14,933 nucleotides of DNA from Sergeia podlipaevii (lineage: Eukaryota > Euglenozoa > Kinetoplastea > Trypanosomatida > Trypanosomatidae). The stretch lies in assembly GCA_030849805.1 (NCBI GenBank), contig JASANZ010001845.1, positions 1 to 14,933 on the forward strand. Reading direction: 5' to 3'. Shown one piece after another: positions 1-9,274 of the stretch. Position 1 is the stretch's first letter; every line of letters starts with the position of its first letter. A program made the position numbers and the translations under genes. The notes beneath the pieces are model-generated. The model was not told the origin of the DNA and ran no database searches. It saw only the letters and a program-made list of their open reading frames with translations.

Positions 1-49
1 CCCTCCCCCTCCCCCTCCCCTCTCTCTCTCTCTCTCTTTATATATATAT
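1..49. repeat. C-rich, CT and TA repeats at the window edge
   Basis: CCCTCC-type units (1-20), then (TC)n (21-36), then (TA)n (about 39-49). The window edge may cut this array. Confidence 0.9.
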
Positions 50-1211
50 GTACCTCCTTTCCTTCTCTATTCCTTCCTATCAATTTAGCAGCTCAATTTG
101 TTCAGGCGTACGCTCCGCTAAAACTACAACCACGACCGTAAAAAAAAAAAAGCATCCTGAATCAAAATGAGTACACACGCATACAATAAAAAAAAGGAAA
201 GGAAATCAAAAAAACTAAAACAATTCTGTAAATACACACGATTAAGATTAAAGAAAAGGCCAAATATAGACGTTTACAATAACTCTCACTTCTACTTTGC
301 ATTATGTACACTACTGTTACTGATTTCAGCAAAGGAAAAAAAAATATGTTGATAAAGCACACCACATAAAAATAAATATATATCTATTTCTCAGAATAAG
401 TCGCCACCACAACCCCCTAAGTAGTCCCTCATTTTACAGAAGAGGGGAGGGGGGGATGCAGATGAAAGAAAAAAAAAAAGAATGCAAAGGCATGCGAAAA
501 GCACATCCAACACTGCTGCCTAACTCAAAAAAAACGAAGGGAAAGGAAGAGAAGAAAAAAACAAGAATAGAGTCGCCTCTTCCCTCCCTTAAACAAAAAT
601 GAGCAAAAATAACAACCATAATTTCAGCAGCCAACAACACAAATTGATAGTTTTTCCCTTTTCTTAAAAAAAAAAAGCATTAAAAGTTGTACAATAGTGG
701 AAAAACACACACAAAAAAAAAAAAACACTCATTGTCCCCCGTAAAATACCACACATACACACACTCAAAAAAAAAAAACACACACACAGAGAGATAAATC
801 TTTTTCTTTGCTAATATTGATAATATAAAGTTGCTATCGGGAGGGTGGGGAGGAAATGAGACATGGAAACAGTGAAAGATAACAGATTGAAGACGCCGTT
901 TTATTCTTCTTTCTTCTCGTTGCTACTATGTACACTACGCACTATTGTAAAGCAAAATTGCACTGGCTTATTTTAGGTATCAAAAAAAAAAATAATAATA
1001 ATAAGAAATAGCAATGACACAACATTCTGCTCTAAAAAAAAAAAACCTACTGTGCGCGCGCATATACGTGTGTGGAAGTGATAAAGTTAACTGCTGATGA
1101 ATGTTGCTTGAGGTGTAGAAAGCAGCGCTTATTCTCTCTTCTTCCTTCACCTTTACAAAACGTGCTGTAGGATGCGCACGCAAAAGAAAAAAAGGCGAGG
1201 GTAATTTATAA

Positions 1212-1480
1212 AAAAGAACTAGCAACCACCTAAGGAAACCCTACATCGAGAACCCGCGCAATTTTATCAGCCCCATGCTCGACCAGAACCCACAGAGTGA
1301 TGTCCGGCATTTAGCAAACCCGTCTACGATCTCACGCTGCAGCCAAGTCGCCATACTGCTTCCACGCCTCTTCAGCCCACAGGAAGACACGCTGCAATAA
1401 GGCAAACACCGTGTTCCCCCCCCCCCCCAAATGGCCAGCATCATAGGGCTGTGACAGGAACGTCGAATGCACAGTATAGC
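1212..1480. other. GC-richer island, possible coding relic
   Basis: About 270 bases stand out from the AT-rich surroundings. On the plus strand a frame free of stops runs from 1212 to the TAA at 1398-1400, with an ATG at 1275 giving 41 residues. On the minus strand one frame shows a 25-residue stretch ending in KQYGDLAAA and, after two stops, a 26-residue stretch beginning MPDITLWVLVEH. A run of 13 C (1416-1428) interrupts it. It may be a decayed gene fragment or transposon remnant; no family is recognised. Confidence 0.25.
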
Positions 1481-1646
1481 ATAGCAGCAACAACACACAC
1501 ACACACATATATATATAAGAAAAAAAAACGCACATTTTTATTGGTTTAGCGAGCATCTGATGTATTTCACAAAGAAAAAAAAGGAAGGGCGTCAAGGGCA
1601 CACACACACACACAAAAAAAAAGCACACACTTGTATCAGTATATAA

Positions 1647-1668
1647 ATGAATAAATAAATAAATAAAT
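1647..1668. repeat. TAAA tetranucleotide repeat
   Basis: About five units of TAAA with slight variation; flanked by CA and A runs. Confidence 0.85.
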
Positions 1669-2096
1669 ATAAAAGCACATAACTCGTTTCTTATTCTTTT
1701 GATGTGCACCAATAAACTTGATATGCACGGTAGATTAACAAAAACCATTATACTCCCCAAATCATAGCCAACAAGAAAAGTATTTCTATTCTTTTCGTGG
1801 CACAGTTTGCGTCTTTTTTCTTTGACTTACGCTCTATTTCTGATGGTTTTTTTCTCATCCATTGAGTTTTCACTTTTTTCTGAATGGGCACCCAATGAAC
1901 CAAGATATATTTAATAGTATTTTTTTTTCTTCTTTCCTTTTCTCTTTAGTTTATTTCGCTCTTTCCTTTTTCTTTCCATTTGTGCAGCCCCGATGTAATA
2001 ACTAAAAAAAAAAACAATAGCAATTGATAAAAGAAATAATAAAAAAAATGCAATAGCCCTTGTCTCCATCACTCATAACATATATATACGCTTAGC

Positions 2097-2113
2097 AGAG
2101 AGAGAGAGAGAGA
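2097..2113. repeat. GA dinucleotide repeat
   Basis: About eight GA units followed by an A run; on the sense strand this is (UC)n after a U run, a polypyrimidine tract. Confidence 0.9.
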
Positions 2114-2689
2114 AAAAAAAAAGAATACAGAAAAAGAACAACTGGTGCTTATTTGTAAACTAGCAACTATTATTTTTTAATGCCCCAACAGAAATATCTC
2201 CATTGCTCATAGCCTTCTTTCTTTCCTCCTTTCCCTTACTACTCATCAGCAAACACAAAAAATGTTAGACTGCAGTTTAAGGGAAGAAGATACCGCCAAA
2301 ACAGGAGAAAGAAAAAGAAAAGGACTAGCTCACATCTGCATGAGAGTGTGTACACGCACATGAGCTACTATATAAAAAACAAATGTTGGAAAACATGATG
2401 TTAACTAATTCAAAATACTGTGCTCGGTCATCGGCAATAGTAGCAAAGGAAAAGAAAAAAAAGTCTTAACTAGTGTTGCCCTCCCTTTTAAAAACAAAAA
2501 AAGAAGGAAAGAAAAAAAAACAGAAAGACAATTGAATGCTAGGGAGGATCCCATGGGGGTCCCAAAGTGTGCAACAATAGATAATGAAACAAAGAAAAAT
2601 AGCAAGAAAAATGGAGTACTTACAATAAAATGGAAGACTGGAAAGCACAAGAACAAAAAAAGGCATGTGCATGTATGTCGTACATACAC

Positions 2690-2713
2690 GCACACACACA
2701 CACACACACACAC
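2690..2713. repeat. CA dinucleotide repeat
   Basis: About twelve CA units on the plus strand, read as (UG)n in a transcript from gene A. Confidence 0.9.
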
Positions 2714-3518
2714 ATGCACGAGCTCATGACCCCATAAAAGTAGTAGCTTCCCTCCCACATTCTCTTTCATTTGCTTTTGCAAATGAAACGTTTCATGGAT
2801 TAGAGCAAAAAAAAATAAACATTCAAGCATCTATAGTGATGCACATAAATGTTTTCTTTTTTTTTTTCGCACATGGACGAAACAGCGGAAGAGCGGTACA
2901 TCATATACAGAGGTAAAAAAAAAAAGTGAAGCCATGAATGCGGCTATTACACACACACAGAAAAAAAAAAGCTTTACGAAATAGCCCGACATGATCTGCT
3001 TCGAAATAATGGAAGGAAATGGGGGTGTAAAGGATAAAGGAGTAAAAAAAAAAAGAAAGAAAAGAAAAGTACCATATACACACAAGGAAAAAATAATAAT
3101 AATAAATAATAATAAATGTGATATCCCATATAAAAATAGATATAGAAATACAAATAACCATATATCTGTCAAAAATAACATAAAAATAGAGACGGCCTAT
3201 CCTGCGAAACACCGGTCTTAGCTGTCAAAGCAATGTATATAGGAACACAGCTATTTTCTTCCTTATAAACAACCAGTAAAATAATAATAAAAAGTACCAC
3301 CACTTGCGGTAACAATAATAAGATATGTGGAGCCTCATATGTTCTTTCCAACGGTATCTGCTCATATCTCATTTCTACTCTCTCCCTGTCTCTTTATATA
3401 CTTCAAATATTGTTGCTACCATGATAAGTTGCCTTCTCAGCAATTTTCCTTACAGTATCCAAATAAATACGGTATAATATGTGTTTCATTTTTCCCTGTG
3501 CTAGTATAGATAAATAGA

Positions 3519-3602
3519 TAAAATAAATAAATAAATAAATAAACGAGTCCCCATGGCAGCTCTCTCTCTCTCTCTCTCTCCAAAATAATAATAATAATAA
3601 TA
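3519..3602. repeat. Compound TAAA, CT and AAT repeats
   Basis: (TAAA)n at about 3519-3543, (TC)n at 3561-3580 and (AAT)n at 3585-3602, separated by short unique sequence. Confidence 0.9.
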
Positions 3603-3657
3603 AACAACAATATGTTAACCTTTATTAAGCAAGCTCTTTCCCATTATATCAACTTCG

Positions 3658-3816
3658 TTAAGAAAAGTGGCGGTATATCGTTTTGGGGATAAATCCTTTT
3701 TTTCTTTTTTTAAAAAAAGTCACAACAAAAGAGATAACAAAAAAAAGACGCTCAAGTACATGCTTTTTATTTTTTACTATTCCCTTTTTACTTTTTTGTT
3801 TTGCTCCTTCTTTCAT
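3658..3816 (-). other. Small open frame, 52 codons, Lys-rich with a hydrophobic core
   Basis: This is the first AUG after the acceptor-like signal at 3942-3946, about 125 nt downstream. The frame encodes 52 residues: a Lys-rich start (1-19), a hydrophobic stretch LFFVISFVVTFF (24-35), a KKRKK block (36-40) and a short end, then TAA. The pattern would fit a single-pass membrane peptide, but T-rich and A-rich DNA gives such peptides by chance. Family unknown; probably not a gene. Confidence 0.12.
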
Positions 3817-3941
3817 TTCAGCTTGAAGCAACTTATCTTGCAAGACGAAAGGAGCTGAAGTGAGACAACAAGAAAAGTGGAGCAGGAAATGTATGTGAGT
3901 GAAAAAAAAAAAAAAAATGATCTCTTGACAAAAAAAAAAAC

Positions 3942-3997
3942 CTGCTAGAAAAAAAAAGTAGCAAAATAGGTGGTAAATAATAATAAAAAAAAATGCC
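3942..3997 (-). promoter_or_regulatory. Strong splice-acceptor-like signal right after the gene A stop
   Basis: From the stop codon onward the minus strand is U-rich and AG-free to 3947, ends in nine T, then CTAG (AG 3946-3945) and CAG (AG 3943-3942). It resembles the 5501 acceptor (T run, then CTAGCAG). If used, it would start a separate short transcript; if not, it is simply a U-rich start of the 3' UTR. Confidence 0.3.
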
Positions 3998-5460
3998 TAC
4001 GGAGAGCCGCCCAGAGGCGCTGCCGTCAAAAAACCATTTCCGCCAGTAGTGGAGAAGTGATTTTTGGTAAAGGTCGTGGTCCCTGCCGTAGGTGTTGCCG
4101 CTCCACTGGTTGGTCTCCCCCTCCCAAAGTGTGTTACAACAGTGGTGGGCACAGGGTTGGCACTAAGATTTACGTTGCTGAAGCTCGTCTGGCGTGGGAG
4201 GGCCGGGGCAAGATTGGTATTTGGGCTGGTCCCTGAAGTCCACCCTGGCGCAAGAGGCATACCAACGGGCGAATTGGGAGAGCTCGACTCTGCCACAGAA
4301 GAAACAGGCGTCAAGGGGGCATATGGGTTGTGTCTGTACGTCCCACTGCGGCTGAGATTACCGCGATCGCGTGAGCGCGGGGTTGATGGGGCTGCCGGCG
4401 AGTTGCCACCCGCAGTGGCAAAGAAGGGACCGGACATGGTGCCAGAGTGAAGCTCCATCTCGGTAGAGAAGCTGAAACTCAACGGAGTGCCTGGAGTGCC
4501 GGGACCGCTAGAGAGATGATCGAGACTGTTCAGCCCGCCATGACTGCTGTAACTGACCATGCTGGGAATCGTTGCCGCGCATTGGGGAAAGTTCACACGG
4601 AGAAATGGGTCTGCCAGAGGAGGACTGGCAGCCGCGGCCGCGTTACACTGCGGCGACTGCGCGTGCATAGGGGGAGGAGGCGGAGGTTGCATCTGATGAT
4701 GAGGCGGGATGGGAAAGATACTCCCTGTGGTAGTGCCTGGCGCAGCACCAAGGCTCGTACTCCCACCTTGAGGATAGTGTTGGTGCTGATGTGCCATATA
4801 CGGGCCGGTCATGGAAGTTTGCACCGCTCCGTTGCTGCCATGACCGCCATACTGTGTCCCGTTGATACCTTGTGATTGGTGATGCTGGTGTTGCTGCTCA
4901 CGGCGGCGACGGCGCTCACGCTTCGCCTCATCGCTGTCGGCGTACTTAGCAAGAATAGCGGCCGTGCTGTGGAAAAATGTCTTATTGCCGTGTAGCGTAG
5001 TCAGAACCTTCTTGGCATCCTCCACTGTTTCATACTCCGCGTACACGACCCACACGTTCGCGCCGTAGTGATCCTCGCGCATGGCACAGTACGTCAAGGA
5101 ACCAAACTTTTTCAAAAATTCCTCCACCGCCAACTGCGTCAGAGAGCGGGGGATGTTGCGAATGTATAAAGCATTGCTTGCCTCTGTCGCGATCTTGCCA
5201 TCATGCTTGGAAGGGAATATGGATAGATTGAAGTTGTGGCCATGGATAGTGATATGGGTTTTGTTGAGTGCCTCGTACGCGACGCGCCCGGCGTCTTCTG
5301 AGTTGAACAAAACAAACCCAAAGCCTTTGCTTTTTCCAGTGGTTGCATCAAGCATTATCTTTGCGCTAACGGGGTTGTAATCGGCGAATACTTGATTCAA
5401 ATCGGCATCTGTAAGGTTGCGCGGAAGCTTGGCAACAAAAAGGTTTTGAAGACTGGTCAT
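3997..5460 (-). CDS. Gene A: two-RRM RNA-binding protein (487 aa), paralogue of gene B
   Basis: Predicted RNA-binding protein, probably acting on mRNA stability or translation. RRM1 spans about residues 6-85, with RNP2 LFVAKL (7-12) and RNP1 KGFGFVLF (45-52), both carrying the aromatic residues expected to stack on RNA. RRM2 spans about 96-172, with RNP2 LYIRNI (98-103) but a degenerate RNP1, VWVVYAEY (136-143). A basic segment KRERRRRRE (180-188) follows. The tail is low complexity: His/Gln-rich (189-230), six prolines (259-264), five alanines (274-278), then Ser/Thr/Pro/Gly-rich with many SP and TP sites and an RQTSFS stretch (423-428) resembling a kinase site. The start is fixed by an in-frame TAA (5467-5469) nine bases before the ATG; the stop is TAG at 3997-3999. 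Gene B, 6.1 kb upstream on the same strand, matches residues 3-188 at about 71% without gaps. RRM identity is secure; the exact orthologue name is not recognised, so no symbol is given. Confidence 0.95.
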   Translation of the reverse strand: MTSLQNLFVAKLPRNLTDADLNQVFADYNPVSAKIMLDATTGKSKGFGFVLFNSEDAGRVAYEALNKTHITIHGHNFNLSIFPSKHDGKIATEASNALYIRNIPRSLTQLAVEEFLKKFGSLTYCAMREDHYGANVWVVYAEYETVEDAKKVLTTLHGNKTFFHSTAAILAKYADSDEAKRERRRRREQQHQHHQSQGINGTQYGGHGSNGAVQTSMTGPYMAHQHQHYPQGGSTSLGAAPGTTTGSIFPIPPHHQMQPPPPPPMHAQSPQCNAAAAASPPLADPFLRVNFPQCAATIPSMVSYSSHGGLNSLDHLSSGPGTPGTPLSFSFSTEMELHSGTMSGPFFATAGGNSPAAPSTPRSRDRGNLSRSGTYRHNPYAPLTPVSSVAESSSPNSPVGMPLAPGWTSGTSPNTNLAPALPRQTSFSNVNLSANPVPTTVVTHFGRGRPTSGAATPTAGTTTFTKNHFSTTGGNGFLTAAPLGGSP

Positions 5461-5500
5461 TTTTTTTTAATAAAAAAGAATGTTTAATGCTCTGCTTCTG

Positions 5501-5514
5501 CTAGAGAAAAAAAA
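5501..5514 (-). promoter_or_regulatory. Alternative proximal splice acceptor of gene A
   Basis: Minus strand reads eight T, CTCT, then AG (5502-5501), only 40 nt before the start codon. A tract this compact next to an AG is a plausible second acceptor, though the 5696 site has a much longer pyrimidine tract and AG-free zone. Confidence 0.35.
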
Positions 5515-5546
5515 TGTGCAGTAGTCAAACTGATATACGTAGAGGC

Positions 5547-5561
5547 TATATATATATATAT
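5547..5561. repeat. TA dinucleotide repeat
   Basis: About seven TA units inside the predicted gene A leader. Confidence 0.85.
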
Positions 5562-5695
5562 GACGGTGATTGTAACTACGTATATGTAACAAAAATATTA
5601 TAATAAAACTAAAGCAAATGTAACGTTAATACCTGAAAAAAAAAATGGTTGATACGTGAAACTAGAATAAATATAAAAATATGCGTTCTTAAGCA

Positions 5696-5757
5696 CTAAT
5701 AGCAGATAAGAGCAAGATAATAAAAGGCAAATAGCAGTCGTAGGAGGAAAAAAGAAA
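5696..5757 (-). promoter_or_regulatory. Predicted spliced-leader acceptor of gene A
   Basis: The minus strand shows a long pyrimidine-rich tract (5757-5700) ending in CTATTAG, with AG at 5697-5696. No AG occurs on the sense strand from 5880 down to 5698 (183 nt), the longest AG-free zone I found near either gene. This is the strongest acceptor signal in the window. Confidence 0.55.
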
Positions 5758-6114
5758 TTACAATAATATGAAAAAGTGAGAAACCCCCCAAAAGGATCCA
5801 ATAGCAAGTGTGCACGTATCACGAAATATATATGATAGCAGCAGAGAACAACAAGAACAAAAAAAAAGCCAAGAGAAGACCTATTACATAGTACTGACAC
5901 CGAGCTTCATTATGCCGTGGGGTGCACACAATAAAACACAACAACAACAGCACGGTGGCATAAAGCATACCTGAGTACACATGAAAGCAGTCCATCTCCA
6001 AAGCGCTATTCTTTTTTTTTTCTTTCCTTGTGTGTGTGTATGCGTATATATTGCATACTGGATCTTGTCCGTGAGTTAGTCTATTCACACGGTGAGAAAG
6101 AAGACGAAAAGGAG

Positions 6115-6129
6115 CATATATATATATAT
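6115..6129. repeat. TA dinucleotide repeat
   Basis: About seven TA units; a similar run lies at 6388-6403. Confidence 0.85.
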
Positions 6130-7981
6130 GCAAAAAAACAAAAAACACATATGTAAATAAAGATAAAACAGGTAACGAGCACCTAAGCACACAAACAACA
6201 GCGCTTCATCTTCCTCTCCATTTCTGATTCCTTCCTCACGTGATCTCACATGTTTGAATAGTTTCTGAACATCACCGGCAATACAAAATAAATGGAATGC
6301 TAAAATAGCACTCAACCGCGCACATAGTATACACAAGAACGAAAAAAAAAAAATCATGTAGTCTCATATGCAAAAACATTCGCAAAAATATATATATATA
6401 TATTTGTAAAATTTAAAAAAATTCAAAGGGGGAGAGATAATAATAATAAAAAAGATAAAACAGAAGCACATGCAGCGCAAATGCGGTCTGTCAAACAGCA
6501 ATAGAACACGGCAAAAAAAAAATTCTAGAAAAAAGGGAAAAAAAAGTAGAAGAAATGCAAAAAGAAAAAAAAGAAGAAGTATATGACAAAAAGGCAAAAT
6601 GGTCACACACAAGACCAATACACGTCATGTATAAATGCCTAATAAAGAAAAAAACGAGCTCGCAATATGTGCATATATACAACACACACAAAAAAAAAGA
6701 GATAAATACACTGATTTTAAGAGTAGAAAAAGGAAGCAATAAAAAGAGAAAAATAAAGCGAATACACAGCGACACGCACAATAATAGAAGGCACACACGC
6801 ACATACATGCATGTACACTCACGAGCACGCACGTATACAGCAATTTATTTTCATTTTTGAAAAGGAGGATTCGACTACAGTTTTCTCCCTTACGCGCTAC
6901 TCCAGTTTCTTTAAAAGAAAATAGGAAGAGCAAATAAATACACACCAGCTAAGTTCTCATTTCTCTAAGTGCAGTTCTTCTCTACCACTCATTTTTCTTT
7001 TATGCATCTAGATTCTTTTTTCCCAATCCTACCCTGAATGTAACGGGAATGAGTATCCATGTGCCTGTACATTTAGATGTGACGTGCTAATATATCTGTG
7101 AGTGTGTGTGTGTGTGCTTCTGGAGAGAAAACAATATATACTGGTAAGCGCATTTACGTGTGTCCAGAGAGAGAGAGAGAAGCGAACGCACATTTCGAAC
7201 GACCGTTCTGTTAAACAAAAAATGCTCATTTCTATTCCATGCCATGTAATATGCACTTCTTTCGCTATACCCTTTTTTTTTAAAATGCTACTTTTATTAT
7301 TCAACAAACATCCTGAATAAGGCACTCTATCCAGGTCAGCAAAGGCGTGGCTTCCAAACTTATTCCTTTCCTTTATCTGTGTGTGTTTGTATGTTTTTTT
7401 TTTCCTATATAAGTGGCACACCCCAAAAACACAAACACAAGCAGCTGCGTGAATAACAAATAGTAAACAAAAGAATATAGTAAGATATCCCCCCCTGAGT
7501 TTAGAAATACGTGCTCTCCTTTTCCGTGCAGGTACATTTGACAGTGTAGCATCCTCCGTTTATGATAAAAATACATATACATATATATATGTTGAGTGCA
7601 TATTGGTGGGTACCTCACACACAGACACAGACACACACGCACAGAAGATAAATCCTTTCGTGGCCCCTTAATCACCGCATAATCGTTGCAAAGCAGATGT
7701 TTTTCTTTTTTGCCCCTTCAATCTTAAAAAAAAAAAAGAATCATACTCATTCACAATTAAGATCTACACAATCATCGAATTTATACACATGCAGTGCCAG
7801 AGTAGTTGCAGACCCGTCTGTCTCACGTACATACATTCTCTTATATATAAAGAGAATTACATGCACAAGCAATGATACAGAACAAAAATAAAATGAAAGA
7901 GCAGTGAACCGCCAAAACAGCAAAGAAAAAAAAAATGCTGTAGCTTTATATAAAAAAAAAACCGAATTATACTTTTATTGT

Positions 7982-8001
7982 TATTATTATTAATAATAAT
8001 A
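7982..8001. repeat. 20-bp AT-only palindrome
   Basis: A perfect inverted repeat made of TTA units meeting TAA units, with its centre between 7991 and 7992. It could form a weak hairpin. Chance meeting of two microsatellites is enough to explain it. Confidence 0.8.
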
Positions 8002-8231
8002 CAAATTGGCAACCAACAAGAAGCTTTTACAGAAAAGAAGGTTGCTTATTTGTGTTGTTGTTGCCCTTTGTGTGAAGTGAAAGAGAGGGAGAGAGAGAGT
8101 GGCCTTTGAAAACAAAAATAAAATAGAAAAAATGTCAAGCTCATGTTCTACCACTTTTCTATGTGTATAGTGGCAATCAATTGCTGCTATACGCACCACG
8201 CAACTCCCTTCACGTTAATCAAGGTAATGGC

Positions 8232-8251
8232 AATAATAATAATAATAATAA
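8232..8251. repeat. AAT trinucleotide repeat
   Basis: About six to seven units; UUA repeats on the sense strand, an AU-rich element type. Confidence 0.85.
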
Positions 8252-9223
8252 ATACTAATTTATCCTCCACTTTGATGTCAGGGAGTATGCTGTGAAGTTA
8301 AAAATAGGCTCCACTCCGTTGTAACAACAGAAGAGATAAAGAAGAAAAAGAGAGAAAAAGCAAACACACAGACACACATAGAGAAGGAGGTACCGTTTTA
8401 CCTCAGAGAGTGGAGAAAAAAAAAATGAACATCAAAACAACGACAACAAAAAATAGATCGTTATAGAAAACGACGCACACCGAACAAGAAATAAGGTGAA
8501 TACCGACAATCAGCACTTATAACTAACCGAAACAAGAAAAAAATACATAGAAGTGAAAAAATGAACGACATAAAACAGAAATGGGGAAAAAAGTGGTGAA
8601 TCATCCGCCCTCTTTCATATCTCTAATGCTGTCCTCTAAATAAAAGTCAAATAAACAAACCATTATACAATACAAAGAGAAACCGAGGCAGATAACCTGT
8701 GTAAAGATTAATCGCGGATGCTCAAGCTACGCAAAAAAAAAAGGGGGGAGGGGGAACAGTTGCTCAAAGGCAATAACAGAAAGAAAAATATTAGTACTCG
8801 CAACGGCGAAAAAAATTATCGTTTTTTTTTTCTTTATTTTACAAAAAATGAACTAGATAAGAGAAATTTCAACTTTTTTTCTTCTGTTTTTATCCTGCTT
8901 TTTCTTTTATTTAAAAGCCCAACACCCTGAAGAGTAACATCTAAACACACGCACACAGTAAAATAGTAATAAATAAGTAACAAGATTTCTATCCCTTTTT
9001 CCTCTTGGTATTCATTCAACAGAAGCAACGAACACTGCGCACATGCACGCGCTTTTTCTTTCCACAGTTTAGGAGTAAACACTTATCGTGTGCCTTCTTA
9101 CAATAAAATAGATATAGAAAAGAGTGCTGAGACTGCGTACACATCCTGGAAGAAGATAAGAAGGAAATGATATAATAGTGAATCAGTTGTAAAAAGGGAG
9201 AAAATGTAGTGTCACGGAAACAG

Positions 9224-9225
<2 letters not shown>

Positions 9226-9272
<47 letters not shown>

Positions 9273-9274
9273 CA
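9226..9274. repeat. Long CA dinucleotide repeat
   Basis: About 24 CA units with one AAA interruption at 9256-9258, the longest microsatellite in the window. In a transcript from gene B it would be a (UG)n tract of nearly 50 nt. Confidence 0.95.

Larger units (their letters stand above)
1..3996. other. Gene-free stretch: 3' UTR of gene A and beyond
   Basis: No convincing protein gene. The plus strand has about 25 A runs of eight or more against two T runs of that length (by eye), so a transcript from gene A would be strongly U-rich. It contains CT, CA, GA, TAAA and AAT repeats, T-rich plus-strand patches at about 1800-1990 and 3360-3500, and one GC-richer island (1212-1480). How much of it is 3' UTR cannot be told. 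Confidence 0.6.
5461..5695 (-). other. Predicted 5' UTR of gene A (235 nt, AUG-free)
   Basis: The sense strand has no ATG from 5461 to 5886; the opposite strand has about ten. The best acceptor is at 5696, leaving a 235-nt leader that contains a TA repeat (5547-5561) and an A-rich stretch directly before the start codon. Confidence 0.55.

Noticed and set aside
1088..1130. Possible C/D snoRNA (TGATGA at about 1094)
   Set aside because: No box D at a suitable distance and only a weak terminal stem; not supported.
1332..1760. Minus-strand open frame of 142 codons
   Set aside because: Only the final ~25 residues, inside the GC-richer island, look coding-like; the rest is repeat translation. The island is reported separately.
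2405..2830. Minus-strand open frame of 141 codons rich in Phe, Leu, Cys and Val
   Set aside because: The sequence is a translation of A runs and the CA repeat; no domain, and the start used is not AUG.
4064..4875. Two plus-strand open frames of 128 and 142 codons
   Set aside because: Antisense to the low-complexity tail of gene A; composition mirrors that tail and no motif is visible.
7697..7891. Plus-strand 64-codon open frame
   Set aside because: Low complexity, opposite to the direction of both genes, and no family resemblance.
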